Assembly: GCF_030687895.1 (NCBI RefSeq) | Contig: NZ_CP117452.1 | Coordinates: 4,394,501 to 4,458,500 of the forward strand | Reading direction: 5' to 3' | Origin: Pseudomonas sp. FP198 | GTDB lineage: Bacteria; Pseudomonadota; Gammaproteobacteria; Pseudomonadales; Pseudomonadaceae | Length of the DNA stretch: 64,000 nucleotides | Part shown: positions 17,479 through 26,254 of the stretch, in pieces | How the letters are laid out: each line of letters begins with the position of its first letter | Position numbering within the stretch: position 1 is the stretch's first letter | Notes under the pieces: generated by a model | What the model saw: the letters and a program-made list of their open reading frames with translations, nothing else | Told to the model about the DNA's origin: nothing | The model's database searches: none | Translations under genes and position numbers: made by a program

Positions 17479-18295
17479 TAAAAAACACATTTACCAATTA
17501 GAAGAATGCCTTTATGAAGCAAGAAAAGAATTACGTCGCTATTGGGCGGGTACGCTAATTTGCCTACCTAGCACTCACCTAGAGGATATCTTTAACACCA
17601 CACTAACCGAGTATGACGTAGAGTGCCAAAGAATATTGCTAAATAGCTTATCCAATATCGACACACACATAACGATCTATTCAGAGGACAGCACCTCAGA
17701 AATTGCGCTTGGTAACCACGGAGACTTCTCCCTCCTCATAGACCCTTTAGATGGCACACACAACGCCATGCTGGGATTTCCCTCCTATACTTCCAGCGTA
17801 GCGCTCTACCACGGCAGTTCTTATATTTTCGGCTGGGTTTACGACATATCGAGAGATGTGGTTTTTACCGCAGCACTAGGTGAAGGGGCCTATTTGCAGT
17901 CACCCATCATTGTAAAAAGATTGAAGACTCGAAAAGTCAGCCATATAGATGATATGCGCATTTCATTTCACCGCCCCAACACAGACAGCCAGAAAAAAAT
18001 AATTGATAACCTATTATGGAGCGCAAATAAAGTCCGCATCTATTCCTGTTCTTCGTTAGAAATATGCCTGATTGCTGCTGGCATCCTTGACGCTTTTATT
18101 GATGTCAGCACACCAGGACACGAACGTAGCTGTGATATTGCCGCGGCAGAATTGATTCTCAAAGAAGCAGGTGGCGCAATGTTTGACGGCACAGGAAAAG
18201 TAAGATATTCCCTCCCCCCATCAGAAGAGTCGCTCACTGACAGGGGCACATTGATCGCATTATCATCCGCACAGTTAATAAAACTTATCATATGA
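17462..18295 (+). CDS. Inositol-monophosphatase-family phosphatase in island operon
   Basis: 277 residues. The IMPase metal-site motif is clear: LLIDPLDGTHNAMLGF (near residues 91-106; D-P-x-D-G-T) and a second site ERSCDIAAAELILKEAGG near residue 222. The first motif glutamates are represented by YSEDST near residue 75. The family hydrolyses small phosphate esters such as inositol phosphate, PAP, or sugar phosphates with magnesium. It overlaps the preceding gene, so it is translationally linked to the phosphoribosyltransferase-like gene, which suggests that it dephosphorylates a phosphoribosylated intermediate (inference). Confidence 0.82.
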   Translation: MRPLFSKKHIYQLEECLYEARKELRRYWAGTLICLPSTHLEDIFNTTLTEYDVECQRILLNSLSNIDTHITIYSEDSTSEIALGNHGDFSLLIDPLDGTHNAMLGFPSYTSSVALYHGSSYIFGWVYDISRDVVFTAALGEGAYLQSPIIVKRLKTRKVSHIDDMRISFHRPNTDSQKKIIDNLLWSANKVRIYSCSSLEICLIAAGILDAFIDVSTPGHERSCDIAAAELILKEAGGAMFDGTGKVRYSLPPSEESLTDRGTLIALSSAQLIKLII

Positions 18296-18324
18296 TATTT
18301 AACTAGATGGTAGAGGCATAGCTT

Positions 18325-19461
18325 ATGTTAATCGACATGGTAAATCTTAAACTTGAAATATTATGCCATGGCGTAAATTTCTCCCGAGAGTTCCTTGAGC
18401 ATTTCAAAGCTGCGACTGACCACATTGAAAAAAGGCGTGCTTACGGCACGGGCGACAGCGTCATCATTAGTTCAAATATTCGCACTCCGCAAGAACTCAT
18501 TCTAAATGAACAAATCATAGTTGCAGTCAACTACAATCCAAACTCAGATTATTTTATAGTCTTGGAGCGGGAAACGCCCATACTCAAACAAGGAAAGAGA
18601 AAAATTGAAATCTCATTTCCTAAGAGACCCACATTTTATGGAGCGCACCTGAGTAATGGCGAACTATGCGAACAACATTTAACTGCATATGGCAACTCGA
18701 CTCTCGGCATTTTCTCACCAGGCCATTGTTACTATTTCAATGACGGCCATGAATGTAAGTTTTGTTCGTTAGGTCCTGCGAGAAAGAGTCTCTCTGATCA
18801 CAAGATGCGAATAAAGGGCAGCTTGGCAGGTGAGGCTGTGGCCATGGCCATTACCAAGGAGAGTAATCGATATCGAAGGGTTCTATTAAATGGTGGCACA
18901 ATCCCAAACTATGACAAGGGCTACTCAATACATTTAGACCTCCTTGAGCGAGTAAAGAATACCGACGCGAATAGCGCATTGGATTATCACTTGATTTCCA
19001 TGCCTCCTAAAGACTTCCGCCTTTTCGAGCGTTTTAAAACAGTCGGAAACAATATGTCGATGAGCCTGGAAGTATTCGATCCCGAATTATTCTCTAAGGT
19101 CTGTCCCGGAAAATCTCGTGATTTCACTCGTGAACGCTTTCTCGCAGCTTTCGAAGCGGCGGTGGACGTGTTGGGGCGCGGTAACGTTTACGCTGGGTTC
19201 GTCGCGGGGATGGAGCCATTAGAATCGATTATCGAAGGAATCGAGTACTTCGGTGTAATGGGAGTAGTACCTGCTGTGGCGGTGTTTCATCCTGATGCCG
19301 GTTCTCAATACGCCAACCGGCAGCGCCCTTCATTAGATTTTTTGAAATCGCTTGGAAAAAAAATGTCGGAGATATATCAGAGGGAGGGCTTCAAACCATT
19401 AATTGAGGGAAGTGGCCGCAACTCCTTGGACACTGAAGCCTATCTGAAGGGGTTCGCATGA
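18325..19461 (+). CDS. Radical SAM enzyme with non-canonical CX8CX2C cluster motif
   Basis: 378 residues; AGAGG lies before the ATG (a second ATG at 18337 is possible). The cluster motif is GHCYYFNDGHECKFCSLG: cysteines at residues 135, 144 and 147, spacing CX8CX2C instead of CX3CX2C. Other radical SAM hallmarks follow: LLNGGTIPNYDKGY (GGE-like SAM amine site) and a later strand YAGFVAGMEPLESIIEGIEYFG with VAVFHPDAGSQY. About 130 residues precede the motif and form an additional N-terminal region. Such enzymes make 5'-deoxyadenosyl radicals for hard C-H chemistry. Its last codons overlap the kinase gene start (ATGA). The reaction is unknown. Confidence 0.8.
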   Translation: MLIDMVNLKLEILCHGVNFSREFLEHFKAATDHIEKRRAYGTGDSVIISSNIRTPQELILNEQIIVAVNYNPNSDYFIVLERETPILKQGKRKIEISFPKRPTFYGAHLSNGELCEQHLTAYGNSTLGIFSPGHCYYFNDGHECKFCSLGPARKSLSDHKMRIKGSLAGEAVAMAITKESNRYRRVLLNGGTIPNYDKGYSIHLDLLERVKNTDANSALDYHLISMPPKDFRLFERFKTVGNNMSMSLEVFDPELFSKVCPGKSRDFTRERFLAAFEAAVDVLGRGNVYAGFVAGMEPLESIIEGIEYFGVMGVVPAVAVFHPDAGSQYANRQRPSLDFLKSLGKKMSEIYQREGFKPLIEGSGRNSLDTEAYLKGFA

Positions 19462-20144
19462 ACAACTTAACTGAACGATCAATGTTTATTGCATTTGAAG
19501 GCACTGATGGTGCGGGAAAATCTACGATAGCAAGAGCAACATATAGTAAAATTTTCGACTCCTTTCCCGGCCTTAGCTACATAGACAAGAATCGACCACC
19601 GGTAACATCTGGATATACGGAATTCCACATGTCTCGTATACGCGAAATACTCTGGGAGTACCCAGACGATGCCCCGCTGGATCAGCTGGGTGACAGGCAC
19701 TGGATAAATTTAATAGCTGCTTGGTTCCAAGCTACCGATTACGCCGCCATTACTCCCTTAGTTAACTCTGGAATCAGTTGCATTGCAGACGGTTGGTACT
19801 ATAAATATCTGGCTCGCTTTTTACTTAAGAATTCCGATTTGGCAGAAGAAGCTTTGGCCATCTTTTCTACGATTAGAACTCCGGATGCGGTCATTTTCTT
19901 GGACGTTGATCCAGCTCGCGCGGCGCAACGGAAAGGGGCTTTTCGGCTTAGCGAGAGTGGCGCCTATGATGGAGGCAATGAGGATCGTTATAACAGTTTC
20001 ATCACCTATCAAAATCAGGTCCGATCCAGCTACGAGCTGTGTGGTTTAGCAAACTGGATAAGCATCGATACGACCGACCTCAGTGAGGAAGCCGTCCTCG
20101 ATAAAGCCGTCAGCTCAGTGCGAAACATAATTCCAGGAGCGTAG
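19458..20144 (+). CDS. Thymidylate-kinase-like P-loop kinase, last island gene
   Basis: 228 residues. Walker A EGTDGAGKST is at residues 14-23, the DxDPxxAxxRKG motif follows (FLDVDPARAAQRKG), and the lid region FRLSESGAYDGGNED is near residue 160. This is the fold of dTMP kinase, which phosphorylates nucleoside monophosphates. A second such kinase outside the normal tmk locus suggests a special nucleotide or a related phosphorylated substrate. Start and the preceding stop overlap (ATGA), so it is coupled to the radical SAM gene. GC content rises here compared with the earlier island genes. Confidence 0.8.
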   Translation: MNNLTERSMFIAFEGTDGAGKSTIARATYSKIFDSFPGLSYIDKNRPPVTSGYTEFHMSRIREILWEYPDDAPLDQLGDRHWINLIAAWFQATDYAAITPLVNSGISCIADGWYYKYLARFLLKNSDLAEEALAIFSTIRTPDAVIFLDVDPARAAQRKGAFRLSESGAYDGGNEDRYNSFITYQNQVRSSYELCGLANWISIDTTDLSEEAVLDKAVSSVRNIIPGA

Positions 20145-20177
20145 AACAATCAGAGCTACGAAGCTAAGCGTTGCCAA

Positions 20178-20197
20178 GCGGGGATCTAGTACCCCGC
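20178..20197. terminator. Hairpin at end of island operon
   Basis: GCGGGG and CCCCGC pair around eight bases, 33 bases after the kinase stop and 13 bases before the convergent GyrI-like gene end. There is no T run, so it may be only a partial terminator. Confidence 0.4.
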
Positions 20198-20210
20198 CGA
20201 TATGCGTCGA

Positions 20211-20699
20211 TCAGGTGGCTTTGAGCGGTATCCAGATCTCCAGGCTGCCTTTCCCCGTCCGCGGGTTGAAGTCTTCGCTGTAGCGCTCGAACTCAGGCTC
20301 ATCCGCCGCTTCGTGACCGGAATGTGGCAACCATTCCTTCCAGATGTACTGGAAAGTGTCCGGAAGGCTCTTCAATGGCCCTTTGTGCTCGAAAACGGCG
20401 TAGGGCCCGGGCTGGATTTCGATCCAGCGGTATTGTTCCGGAAGGTCGTCAAGCCGGCTGATTTCCACGCCGGCGATATATTCGAAGCCCCCCTGGCCGT
20501 CCGGGTTGCAACACACGCCGTAGGTCACTTCGTCTTTCTGCCCCGGCACTTTGCCAAGCCAGGGCAAGAACTTTTCCCAGAGCAGCGGGATGTCCTGGGC
20601 GGTATCCTGGGTAAAACGCGCGCCGAAACCGGCGATGAGCTGAAAGCGTCCTTGCTCGAAGCGCGGCTCGGATGCATTAACGCGTTTTTGCGATTCCAT
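20211..20699 (-). CDS. GyrI-like / AraC effector-binding domain protein
   Basis: 162 residues; the start MESQKRVNASEPRFEQGRF is chosen instead of a longer frame without ribosome site. The whole protein is one GyrI-like small-molecule binding domain (for example YGVCCNPDGQGGFEYIAGVEI and WIEIQPGPYAVFEHKGPL). Such free-standing domains bind hydrophobic or cationic compounds. It is normal GC-rich sequence, so it marks the right side of the island. Confidence 0.75.
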   Translation of the reverse strand: MESQKRVNASEPRFEQGRFQLIAGFGARFTQDTAQDIPLLWEKFLPWLGKVPGQKDEVTYGVCCNPDGQGGFEYIAGVEISRLDDLPEQYRWIEIQPGPYAVFEHKGPLKSLPDTFQYIWKEWLPHSGHEAADEPEFERYSEDFNPRTGKGSLEIWIPLKAT

Positions 20700-20778
20700 T
20701 GCTTCGACACTCCGGAAAACTTGAAGTCGGGTTTGGCAGTATAGAACCCAAACCGTGATTGCCAGGCCGTTTCGCTTG

Positions 20779-21441
20779 TCAGAGTCCAGGCGGGACAGCC
20801 GAGGCGGTTGTTCCGACAAACTCGTTATAGCCAGAAACGATCACGTAAACGGCGAAATAGCAGAAAATCGCCGCCGATGCCCAGTAGGAATAACGCAGCA
20901 ATTTATCCCCCAACAATTTTCCGCCCTGGGTTGCCGCCAGGCACAGGCCGGCGCTCCAGAGCAGCCCGGCGCAGAGGAATCCGCTCAGAAACAGCGCCGA
21001 ACTGACTACCGTGCCGCCCCCTGAGCGGGCGATGAGCGTACCCCCCACCGCCGCGAACCAGAGGATGGCGCTGGGGGACGACATCGCCAGGAAGATCCCG
21101 CGAAAAAACTCCTGCCGAGACGAGTTGCCCCGGACCTCGCCGGCCTCGGCCAGCACCGCACTGTGAAAGATCGCCGAATGAACCATCTTCGCGGCGAAAT
21201 ACAGCAACAGCACCGAACCGCCGATCCACAGCACCCACCGCACCGTTTCGTATTGCAGCAGGACAGTCATTCCGGCCAGCGCCAGGACCGCATAGACCAG
21301 GTCGCCTACGCAGGTGCCCAGGCCCAGGGCAAAGCCTTGGAAATAGCCGCGCTGCATCGCCAGGGTGATCATCGCGATATTCGCCACGCCGATGTCCAGG
21401 CACAAGGAAAGGCTCAGCAGGAAGCCGCTGGAAAATTCCAT
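20779..21441 (-). CDS. LysE-family translocator
   Basis: 220 residues with six hydrophobic segments. The LysE/RhtB fold is recognised from SLCLDIGVANIAMITLAMQRGYFQGFALGLGT, including the conserved glycine-rich third segment. It exports an amino acid or similar small metabolite; the substrate is unknown. It is a second, distant member of the LysE family in this window besides argO. Confidence 0.75.
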   Translation of the reverse strand: MEFSSGFLLSLSLCLDIGVANIAMITLAMQRGYFQGFALGLGTCVGDLVYAVLALAGMTVLLQYETVRWVLWIGGSVLLLYFAAKMVHSAIFHSAVLAEAGEVRGNSSRQEFFRGIFLAMSSPSAILWFAAVGGTLIARSGGGTVVSSALFLSGFLCAGLLWSAGLCLAATQGGKLLGDKLLRYSYWASAAIFCYFAVYVIVSGYNEFVGTTASAVPPGL

Positions 21442-21649
21442 TATTCATTCCATCACAATTGGGTAAGACAGGTCCGACAAGCCGCTACGGCCACCGCCGG
21501 TGGCGCAGCCAGGGCGACAGTGTCGTCGAAAATAGTTCGGCGCGGCTACTGGACAATCCGCCATTGGCCCGATTATCTTGCGCCGCAGGCCAACGCATTG
21601 GCCGACGTCGCTCGGACGGTTCCGGGCGCTCACGTATCTCGAGGCAACA

Positions 21650-22864
21650 ATGGCCGAACAAGGTTCGCCGCGCCGCTTTGCGCGCATCGATCGACTCCCC
21701 CCGTACGTATTCAATATCACTGCCGAGCTGAAGATGGCTGCGCGTCGGCGCGGCGAAGACATCATCGACTTGAGCATGGGTAACCCCGACGGCGCCACGC
21801 CCCCGCATATTGTCGAGAAGCTGGTCACCGTCGCCCAGCGCGAAGATACCCACGGCTACTCCACTTCCAAAGGCATCCCACGCCTGCGCCGAGCCATTTC
21901 GCGCTGGTACAAGGACCGCTACGAAGTGGACATCGACCCGGAAAGCGAAGCCATTGTCACCATTGGTTCCAAGGAAGGCCTGGCACACCTGATGCTGGCC
22001 ACCCTGGACCAGGGCGACACGGTGCTGGTGCCCAACCCCAGCTATCCGATCCACATCTACGGCGCGGTGATCGCCGGCGCCCAGGTGCGCTCGGTGCCGC
22101 TGGTGCCCGGCGTGGATTTCTTCGATGAACTGGAGCGGGCCATTCGCGGCTCGATCCCCAAGCCGAAGATGATGATCCTCGGTTTCCCGTCCAACCCGAC
22201 CGCGCAATGCGTGGAGCTCGACTTTTTCGAGCGGGTCATCGCCCTGGCCAAGCAATACGACGTGCTGGTCATCCACGACCTGGCCTACGCCGACATCGTC
22301 TATGACGGCTGGAAAGCCCCGTCTATCATGCAGGTGCCAGGCGCGAAAGACATCGCGGTGGAGTTCTTCACCCTGTCCAAGAGCTACAACATGGCCGGCT
22401 GGCGCATCGGTTTCATGGTGGGTAACCCGGAACTGGTCAGCGCCCTGGCGCGGATCAAGAGTTACCACGACTACGGCACCTTCACCCCGCTGCAAGTGGC
22501 CGCCATCGCCGCACTCGAAGGCGACCAGCAATGCGTGCGCGACATCGCCGAGCAGTACCGCCAGCGCCGCAACGTCCTGGTCAAGGGCCTGCATGAACTG
22601 GGCTGGATGGTGGAGAATCCCAAGGCATCGATGTATGTCTGGGCGAAGATTCCCGAGGCCTATGCGCACTTGGGCTCACTGGAGTTCGCCAAGAAGCTCT
22701 TGGCCGAAGCCAAGGTCTGCGTCTCGCCGGGGGTGGGGTTCGGGGAATATGGGGACGATCATGTGCGCTTTGCACTGATCGAGAATCAGGACCGGATTCG
22801 CCAGGCGGTACGCGGGATCCGCGGGATGTTCCGGGCGGATGGGTTGGCTGGCAAACAAGCCTGA
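21650..22864 (+). CDS. alaC: Alanine transaminase AlaC-type aminotransferase
   Basis: 404 residues. The start [21 protein letters not shown] is preceded by GAGG; the longer frame begins inside the promoter. The PLP-enzyme landmarks are present: [14 protein letters not shown] near the N-terminus, [11 protein letters not shown], and the Schiff-base lysine in [11 protein letters not shown]. It matches the AlaC group that makes alanine from pyruvate using glutamate. A fold-type I class I/II aminotransferase is certain; the AlaC name follows the close pattern of the N-terminal region. Confidence 0.85.
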   Translation: MAEQGSPRRFARIDRLPPYVFNITAELKMAARRRGEDIIDLSMGNPDGATPPHIVEKLVTVAQREDTHGYSTSKGIPRLRRAISRWYKDRYEVDIDPESEAIVTIGSKEGLAHLMLATLDQGDTVLVPNPSYPIHIYGAVIAGAQVRSVPLVPGVDFFDELERAIRGSIPKPKMMILGFPSNPTAQCVELDFFERVIALAKQYDVLVIHDLAYADIVYDGWKAPSIMQVPGAKDIAVEFFTLSKSYNMAGWRIGFMVGNPELVSALARIKSYHDYGTFTPLQVAAIAALEGDQQCVRDIAEQYRQRRNVLVKGLHELGWMVENPKASMYVWAKIPEAYAHLGSLEFAKKLLAEAKVCVSPGVGFGEYGDDHVRFALIENQDRIRQAVRGIRGMFRADGLAGKQA

Positions 22865-22883
22865 CAGCCAACCACAATTTTTA

Positions 22884-23010
22884 TGTGGCGAGGGAGCTTG
22901 CTCCCGCTCGACTGCGAAGCAGTCGCAAACCGGTCGCCTCACTCTATGAATCGGAGTTGACTGGATTGGGGCCGCTTCGCAGCCCAGCGGGAGCAAGCTC
23001 CCTCGCCACA
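22884..23010. repeat. REPIN of second family (GTGGCGAGGGAGCTTGCTCCC)
   Basis: TGTGGCGAGGGAGCTTGCTC begins the element and its complement ends it, with a nested inverted CTGCGAAGCAG inside. This palindrome type differs from the GTGGGAGCGAGC family. Confidence 0.85.
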
Positions 23011-23027
23011 GTAAGTCCAGGGTGTTC

Positions 23028-24380
23028 TTAGATCACCAGCGACAGCAGCAGGATAAAGATCAGCCCCACCACCGACAGGATGGTTTCCATCGCGGTCCAG
23101 GTCTTGAAGGTTTCGGCCACGGTCATGTTGAAGTACTGCTTGACCAGCCAGAAGCCCGCATCGTTGACATGAGACAGGATCAGCGAGCCGGCGCCGGTCG
23201 CCAGTACCAGCAGCTCACGGTTCACACCTGGCATCATCCCCACCACTGGTACGACGATCCCGGCACCGGTAATGGTCGCCACGGTCGCCGAACCGGTCGC
23301 AATCCGGATTACCGCCGCCACCAGCCAGGCCAGCAGGATCGGCGATATCTGCGCGCTCACGGCCATGTGGCCGATCACGTCACCCACGCCGCTGGTCACC
23401 AGCATCTGCTTGAAGCCACCGCCGGCACCGATGATCAGGATGATCGCAGCCGTTGGCGCCAGGCTCGCGTCCAGCCACTTCAGCATCTGGCTTGAACCGA
23501 TGCCCTGCTTGTAGCCGAAGGTGTACAGCGACAGCAGCAACGCCAGCAGCAAAGCCGAGATCGGGTGCCCGATCATGTCCATCCAGACACGGAACAGGTT
23601 GCCGTCCGGCAGCGCCACATCCGCGAAGGTCTTGAGCAGCATCAGGAATACCGGCGACAGCACGGTGATCAGGGTGATACTGAAGCTTGGCAGTTCGGCG
23701 GCGTTCGTCTCGCGGGCCAGTTGATCCACCAGCTCCTGATTCGGATGGCCGGGGATGTGCTTGGCGATGAACGTACCGAAGATCGGTCCGGCAATGATGG
23801 CGGTCGGCAGCGCGACGATCAGGCCGTAGAGAATGGTCTTGCCGATGTCAGCGCCAAAGATGCCGATCGCCAGCAGCGGACCCGGGTGCGGTGGCACCAG
23901 GCCATGGACGGCGGAAAGACCGGCCAGCAGCGGGATACCGATCTTGATGATCGACACGCCGGTGCGGCGCGCGACGATGAACACCAGCGGGATCAGCAGC
24001 ACGAAGCCGATTTCGAAGAACAGCGGGATGCCCACCAGGAACGCGGCGAACATCATGGCCCACTGCACTTTCTCCTTGCCGAAGGCACGGATCAGGGTCT
24101 GCGCGATCTGATCGGCGCCGCCCGACTCGGCCATCATTTTGCCGAGCATGGTGCCCAGCGCCAGGATGATGCCGACAAAACCAAGCACGCCACCAAAGCC
24201 GTCCTGGAACGCCTTGATGATGGTACCGGTCGGCATGCCCGACGTCAGGCCGAGAAACGCGGCGGCGATGGTCAGTGCAATGAACGGGTGGAATTTGAAC
24301 TTGGTGATGAGGACGATGAGTCCGATCACCGTAACCACTGCATCTAGCAGCAGGAACGTCTCGTGGGACATGCCGAACAT
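23028..24380 (-). CDS. gntP: Gluconate permease (GntP family)
   Basis: 450 residues; the start MFGMSHETF has AGGAG nine bases upstream. More than ten hydrophobic segments are visible, with typical GntP motifs: HGLVPPHPGPLLAIG and ATGSATVATITGAG. It imports gluconate with protons. It lies with gntK and gntR, and a GntR-like operator sits 60 bases upstream (24440-24453). Confidence 0.88.
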   Translation of the reverse strand: MFGMSHETFLLLDAVVTVIGLIVLITKFKFHPFIALTIAAAFLGLTSGMPTGTIIKAFQDGFGGVLGFVGIILALGTMLGKMMAESGGADQIAQTLIRAFGKEKVQWAMMFAAFLVGIPLFFEIGFVLLIPLVFIVARRTGVSIIKIGIPLLAGLSAVHGLVPPHPGPLLAIGIFGADIGKTILYGLIVALPTAIIAGPIFGTFIAKHIPGHPNQELVDQLARETNAAELPSFSITLITVLSPVFLMLLKTFADVALPDGNLFRVWMDMIGHPISALLLALLLSLYTFGYKQGIGSSQMLKWLDASLAPTAAIILIIGAGGGFKQMLVTSGVGDVIGHMAVSAQISPILLAWLVAAVIRIATGSATVATITGAGIVVPVVGMMPGVNRELLVLATGAGSLILSHVNDAGFWLVKQYFNMTVAETFKTWTAMETILSVVGLIFILLLSLVI

Positions 24381-24439
24381 GGGAGGTGTCTCCTGATTTG
24401 TTGTTGTTATTGAAGCAGTTATTTTCAAGCCGTCGGGAC

Positions 24440-24453
24440 AGCGCTATCTTTCT
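24440..24453. promoter_or_regulatory. GntR operator-like site upstream of gntP
   Basis: AGCGCTATCTTTCT, in the context GACAGCGCTATCTT. Its complement AGAAAGATAGCGCT fits the P. aeruginosa GntR operator AC-N-AAG-N-TAGCGCT (as I recall it) except that the first two bases are AG. Confidence 0.65.
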
Positions 24454-24472
24454 GACGCAAAGTGTTCACGCT

Positions 24473-25006
24473 TCAGCTCGCGAGCTTCAGGCCGTGGGCC
24501 AGCCACCAGACGTAAGCCTGGCGGGCCAGTTCATCAACGCTGTGGCTGGACGCATCCAGAGCCAGGGTCAGGGGCTCGCCGACAGGAGATTCAAGGGTGG
24601 CAAACTGGCTGTCGATCAGAGTCGACGGCATGAAATGGCCTGGGCGATGGGACACGCGATCAGCGGCCACTTCCGGGGTCAGTTCAAGAAATACGAAGCC
24701 CAGGCCCGGCAAGGCGCTGCGCAGACGCTCGCGATAACTGTGCTTGAGGGCCGAGCAGGTCAGCACCGGGCGCGCGCCCATGGCGTCGACACGGCGCAAC
24801 TCGTCGCACAGGCTGTCGAGCCAGCCGGCACGGTCGTCGTCGTTCAGGGGGATACCGGCGCTCATCTTCTGGATGTTGGCCGCGGGGTGGAAAGTGTCGC
24901 CTTCAATGGCGGTGGCGCCGCTCAGTTGGCACAGGGCCTGGCTGACGCAGGTTTTGCCGCAACCGGCAACGCCCATGATGACCAGGGCGGTGATTGGATT
25001 ATTCAT
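24473..25006 (-). CDS. gntK: Gluconokinase
   Basis: 177 residues, the normal gluconokinase size. The P-loop GVAGCGKT is at residues 12-19, followed by the typical EGDTFHPAANIQKMSAGIPL and a FLELTPEVAADRVSHRPGHFMP segment with the substrate- and ATP-binding Arg/His. It phosphorylates gluconate to 6-phosphogluconate, feeding the Entner-Doudoroff pathway. It is downstream of its own operator-like site at 25028-25041. Confidence 0.92.
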   Translation of the reverse strand: MNNPITALVIMGVAGCGKTCVSQALCQLSGATAIEGDTFHPAANIQKMSAGIPLNDDDRAGWLDSLCDELRRVDAMGARPVLTCSALKHSYRERLRSALPGLGFVFLELTPEVAADRVSHRPGHFMPSTLIDSQFATLESPVGEPLTLALDASSHSVDELARQAYVWWLAHGLKLAS

Positions 25007-25027
25007 GTAACACCTCAGCGCGCAGAC

Positions 25028-25041
25028 AGCGCTACCTTTGC
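25028..25041. promoter_or_regulatory. GntR operator-like site upstream of gntK
   Basis: AGCGCTACCTTTGC, in the context GACAGCGCTACCTT. It lies 22 bases before the gntK start codon and matches the other two sites in the same locus. Confidence 0.65.
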
Positions 25042-25178
25042 CAGTTATGACACCGCAGCAAAAGCAGAAGTTGCCGACGCCTTCTTGTCATTTTTGTGGT
25101 TGCAGCATGTACGTCCACGACGCCGGCGGACAGGGGATCAGGCAAACCCTGCTCACGCATTTGCAGCCGCGCCGAGAC

Positions 25179-25192
25179 AGCGCTACCTTAGT
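25179..25192. promoter_or_regulatory. GntR operator-like site upstream of gntR
   Basis: AGCGCTACCTTAGT; its complement ACTAAGGTAGCGCT is an exact match to AC-N-AAG-N-TAGCGCT. It lies 30 bases before the gntR start, consistent with autorepression. Confidence 0.75.
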
Positions 25193-25222
25193 GCCTTGAT
25201 TTTTGTTTGGCAAGCCGCCCTG

Positions 25223-26254
25223 ATGACCGCCCCTAAAAACGATAAGAATACTCGCACCACCGGTCGCCCCACGCTCAACGAAGTCGCACGCCTGGCCGGG
25301 GTCAGCCCGATCACCGCCTCCCGTGCGCTACGCGGCGTCAGCACCGTGGCCGTCGAACTGGTGGACAAGGTCCGCCAGGCCGCCCTGGAACTCAACTACG
25401 TCGTCAACCCCGCCGCCCGCGCCCTGGCTTCGGCCCAGAGCCATTCGGTGGTAGTGCTGGTGCCATCGTTGTCCAACCTTTTGTTTATCGACACTCTCGA
25501 AGCCATTCATCGCGTGCTGCGGCCCAAGGGCTTCGAAGTGGTGATCGGCAATTACCATTATTCCCGGGATGAAGAAGAGGACCTGCTGCGCAACTACATG
25601 GCCTATCAGCCGCGAGGATTGTTGCTCACCGGGTTCGACCGCACCGAAAGCGCTCGACGGATGATCGAGGCCAGCAACATTCCCTGCGTGTACATGATGG
25701 AACTGGACCCGGGCGCCGGCCTCAACTGCGTGGGCTTCTCCCAGCTCAAGGCCGGCGAAACCGCTGCCGATCACCTGGTTTCCCGAGGCCGCAAGCGCCT
25801 GGCCTACATCGGCGCGCAACTGGACCAGCGCACGCTGTTGCGCGGCGAAGGTTTCCGGCGCGCGTTGCAGGAGGCCGGGCTCTACGACCCGGACCTGGAA
25901 ATACTCACGCCGCGTCCGTCATCGGTGGGCCTGGGCGGCGAGTTGTTCCTGCAGTTGCTCGCCAGCCATCCGGACGTCGATGCGATCTTCTTCGGCAACG
26001 ACGACCTGGCCCACGGCGCCCTGCTCGAAGCGTTGCGCAGCGGCATCAGGATCCCCGAGCAGGTTTCGATCCTCGGTTTCAACGACCTGCCCGCCTCGGC
26101 CCACATGGTGCCACGCTTGAGCAGCATCAGCACCCCACGGGAAGCCATCGGCCGCCGCGCCGCTGAACAGATGCTCACCTTGATGGCTGGCAACCGCATC
26201 GCCCAGCCGGTGGTGGACTTGGGGTTCGAACTCAAGGTCCGCGAAAGCACCTGA
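25223..26254 (+). CDS. gntR: Gluconate repressor GntR (LacI family)
   Basis: 343 residues. The start MTAPKNDKNTRTTGRPTL is chosen because the LacI helix-turn-helix (TLNEVARLAGVSPITASRALRG) follows at once; the frame open from 24386 upstream is antisense to gntK and has no support. The sugar-binding core is complete, including FFGNDDLAHGALLEA near residue 255. GntR of Pseudomonas represses gluconate uptake and phosphorylation genes and is released by gluconate or 6-phosphogluconate. No clear ribosome site was seen before the ATG. Confidence 0.88.
   Translation: MTAPKNDKNTRTTGRPTLNEVARLAGVSPITASRALRGVSTVAVELVDKVRQAALELNYVVNPAARALASAQSHSVVVLVPSLSNLLFIDTLEAIHRVLRPKGFEVVIGNYHYSRDEEEDLLRNYMAYQPRGLLLTGFDRTESARRMIEASNIPCVYMMELDPGAGLNCVGFSQLKAGETAADHLVSRGRKRLAYIGAQLDQRTLLRGEGFRRALQEAGLYDPDLEILTPRPSSVGLGGELFLQLLASHPDVDAIFFGNDDLAHGALLEALRSGIRIPEQVSILGFNDLPASAHMVPRLSSISTPREAIGRRAAEQMLTLMAGNRIAQPVVDLGFELKVREST

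Noticed and set aside
18325..19461. Prokaryotic viperin (antiviral radical SAM) with nucleotide kinase
   Set aside because: Viperins have a CX3CX2C motif and a different length and sequence; here CX8CX2C and a full biosynthesis-like operon with exporter are found. Not excluded that the block has a defence role.
13742..20210. Integrative element with att sites or tRNA target
   Set aside because: No integrase, transposase, tRNA or direct repeat was seen at either edge; acquisition is supported only by composition and gene content.
24386..25222. Long N-terminal extension of gntR
   Set aside because: It lies antisense to gntK, has no LacI-type sequence, and the HTH starts right after the ATG at 25223.
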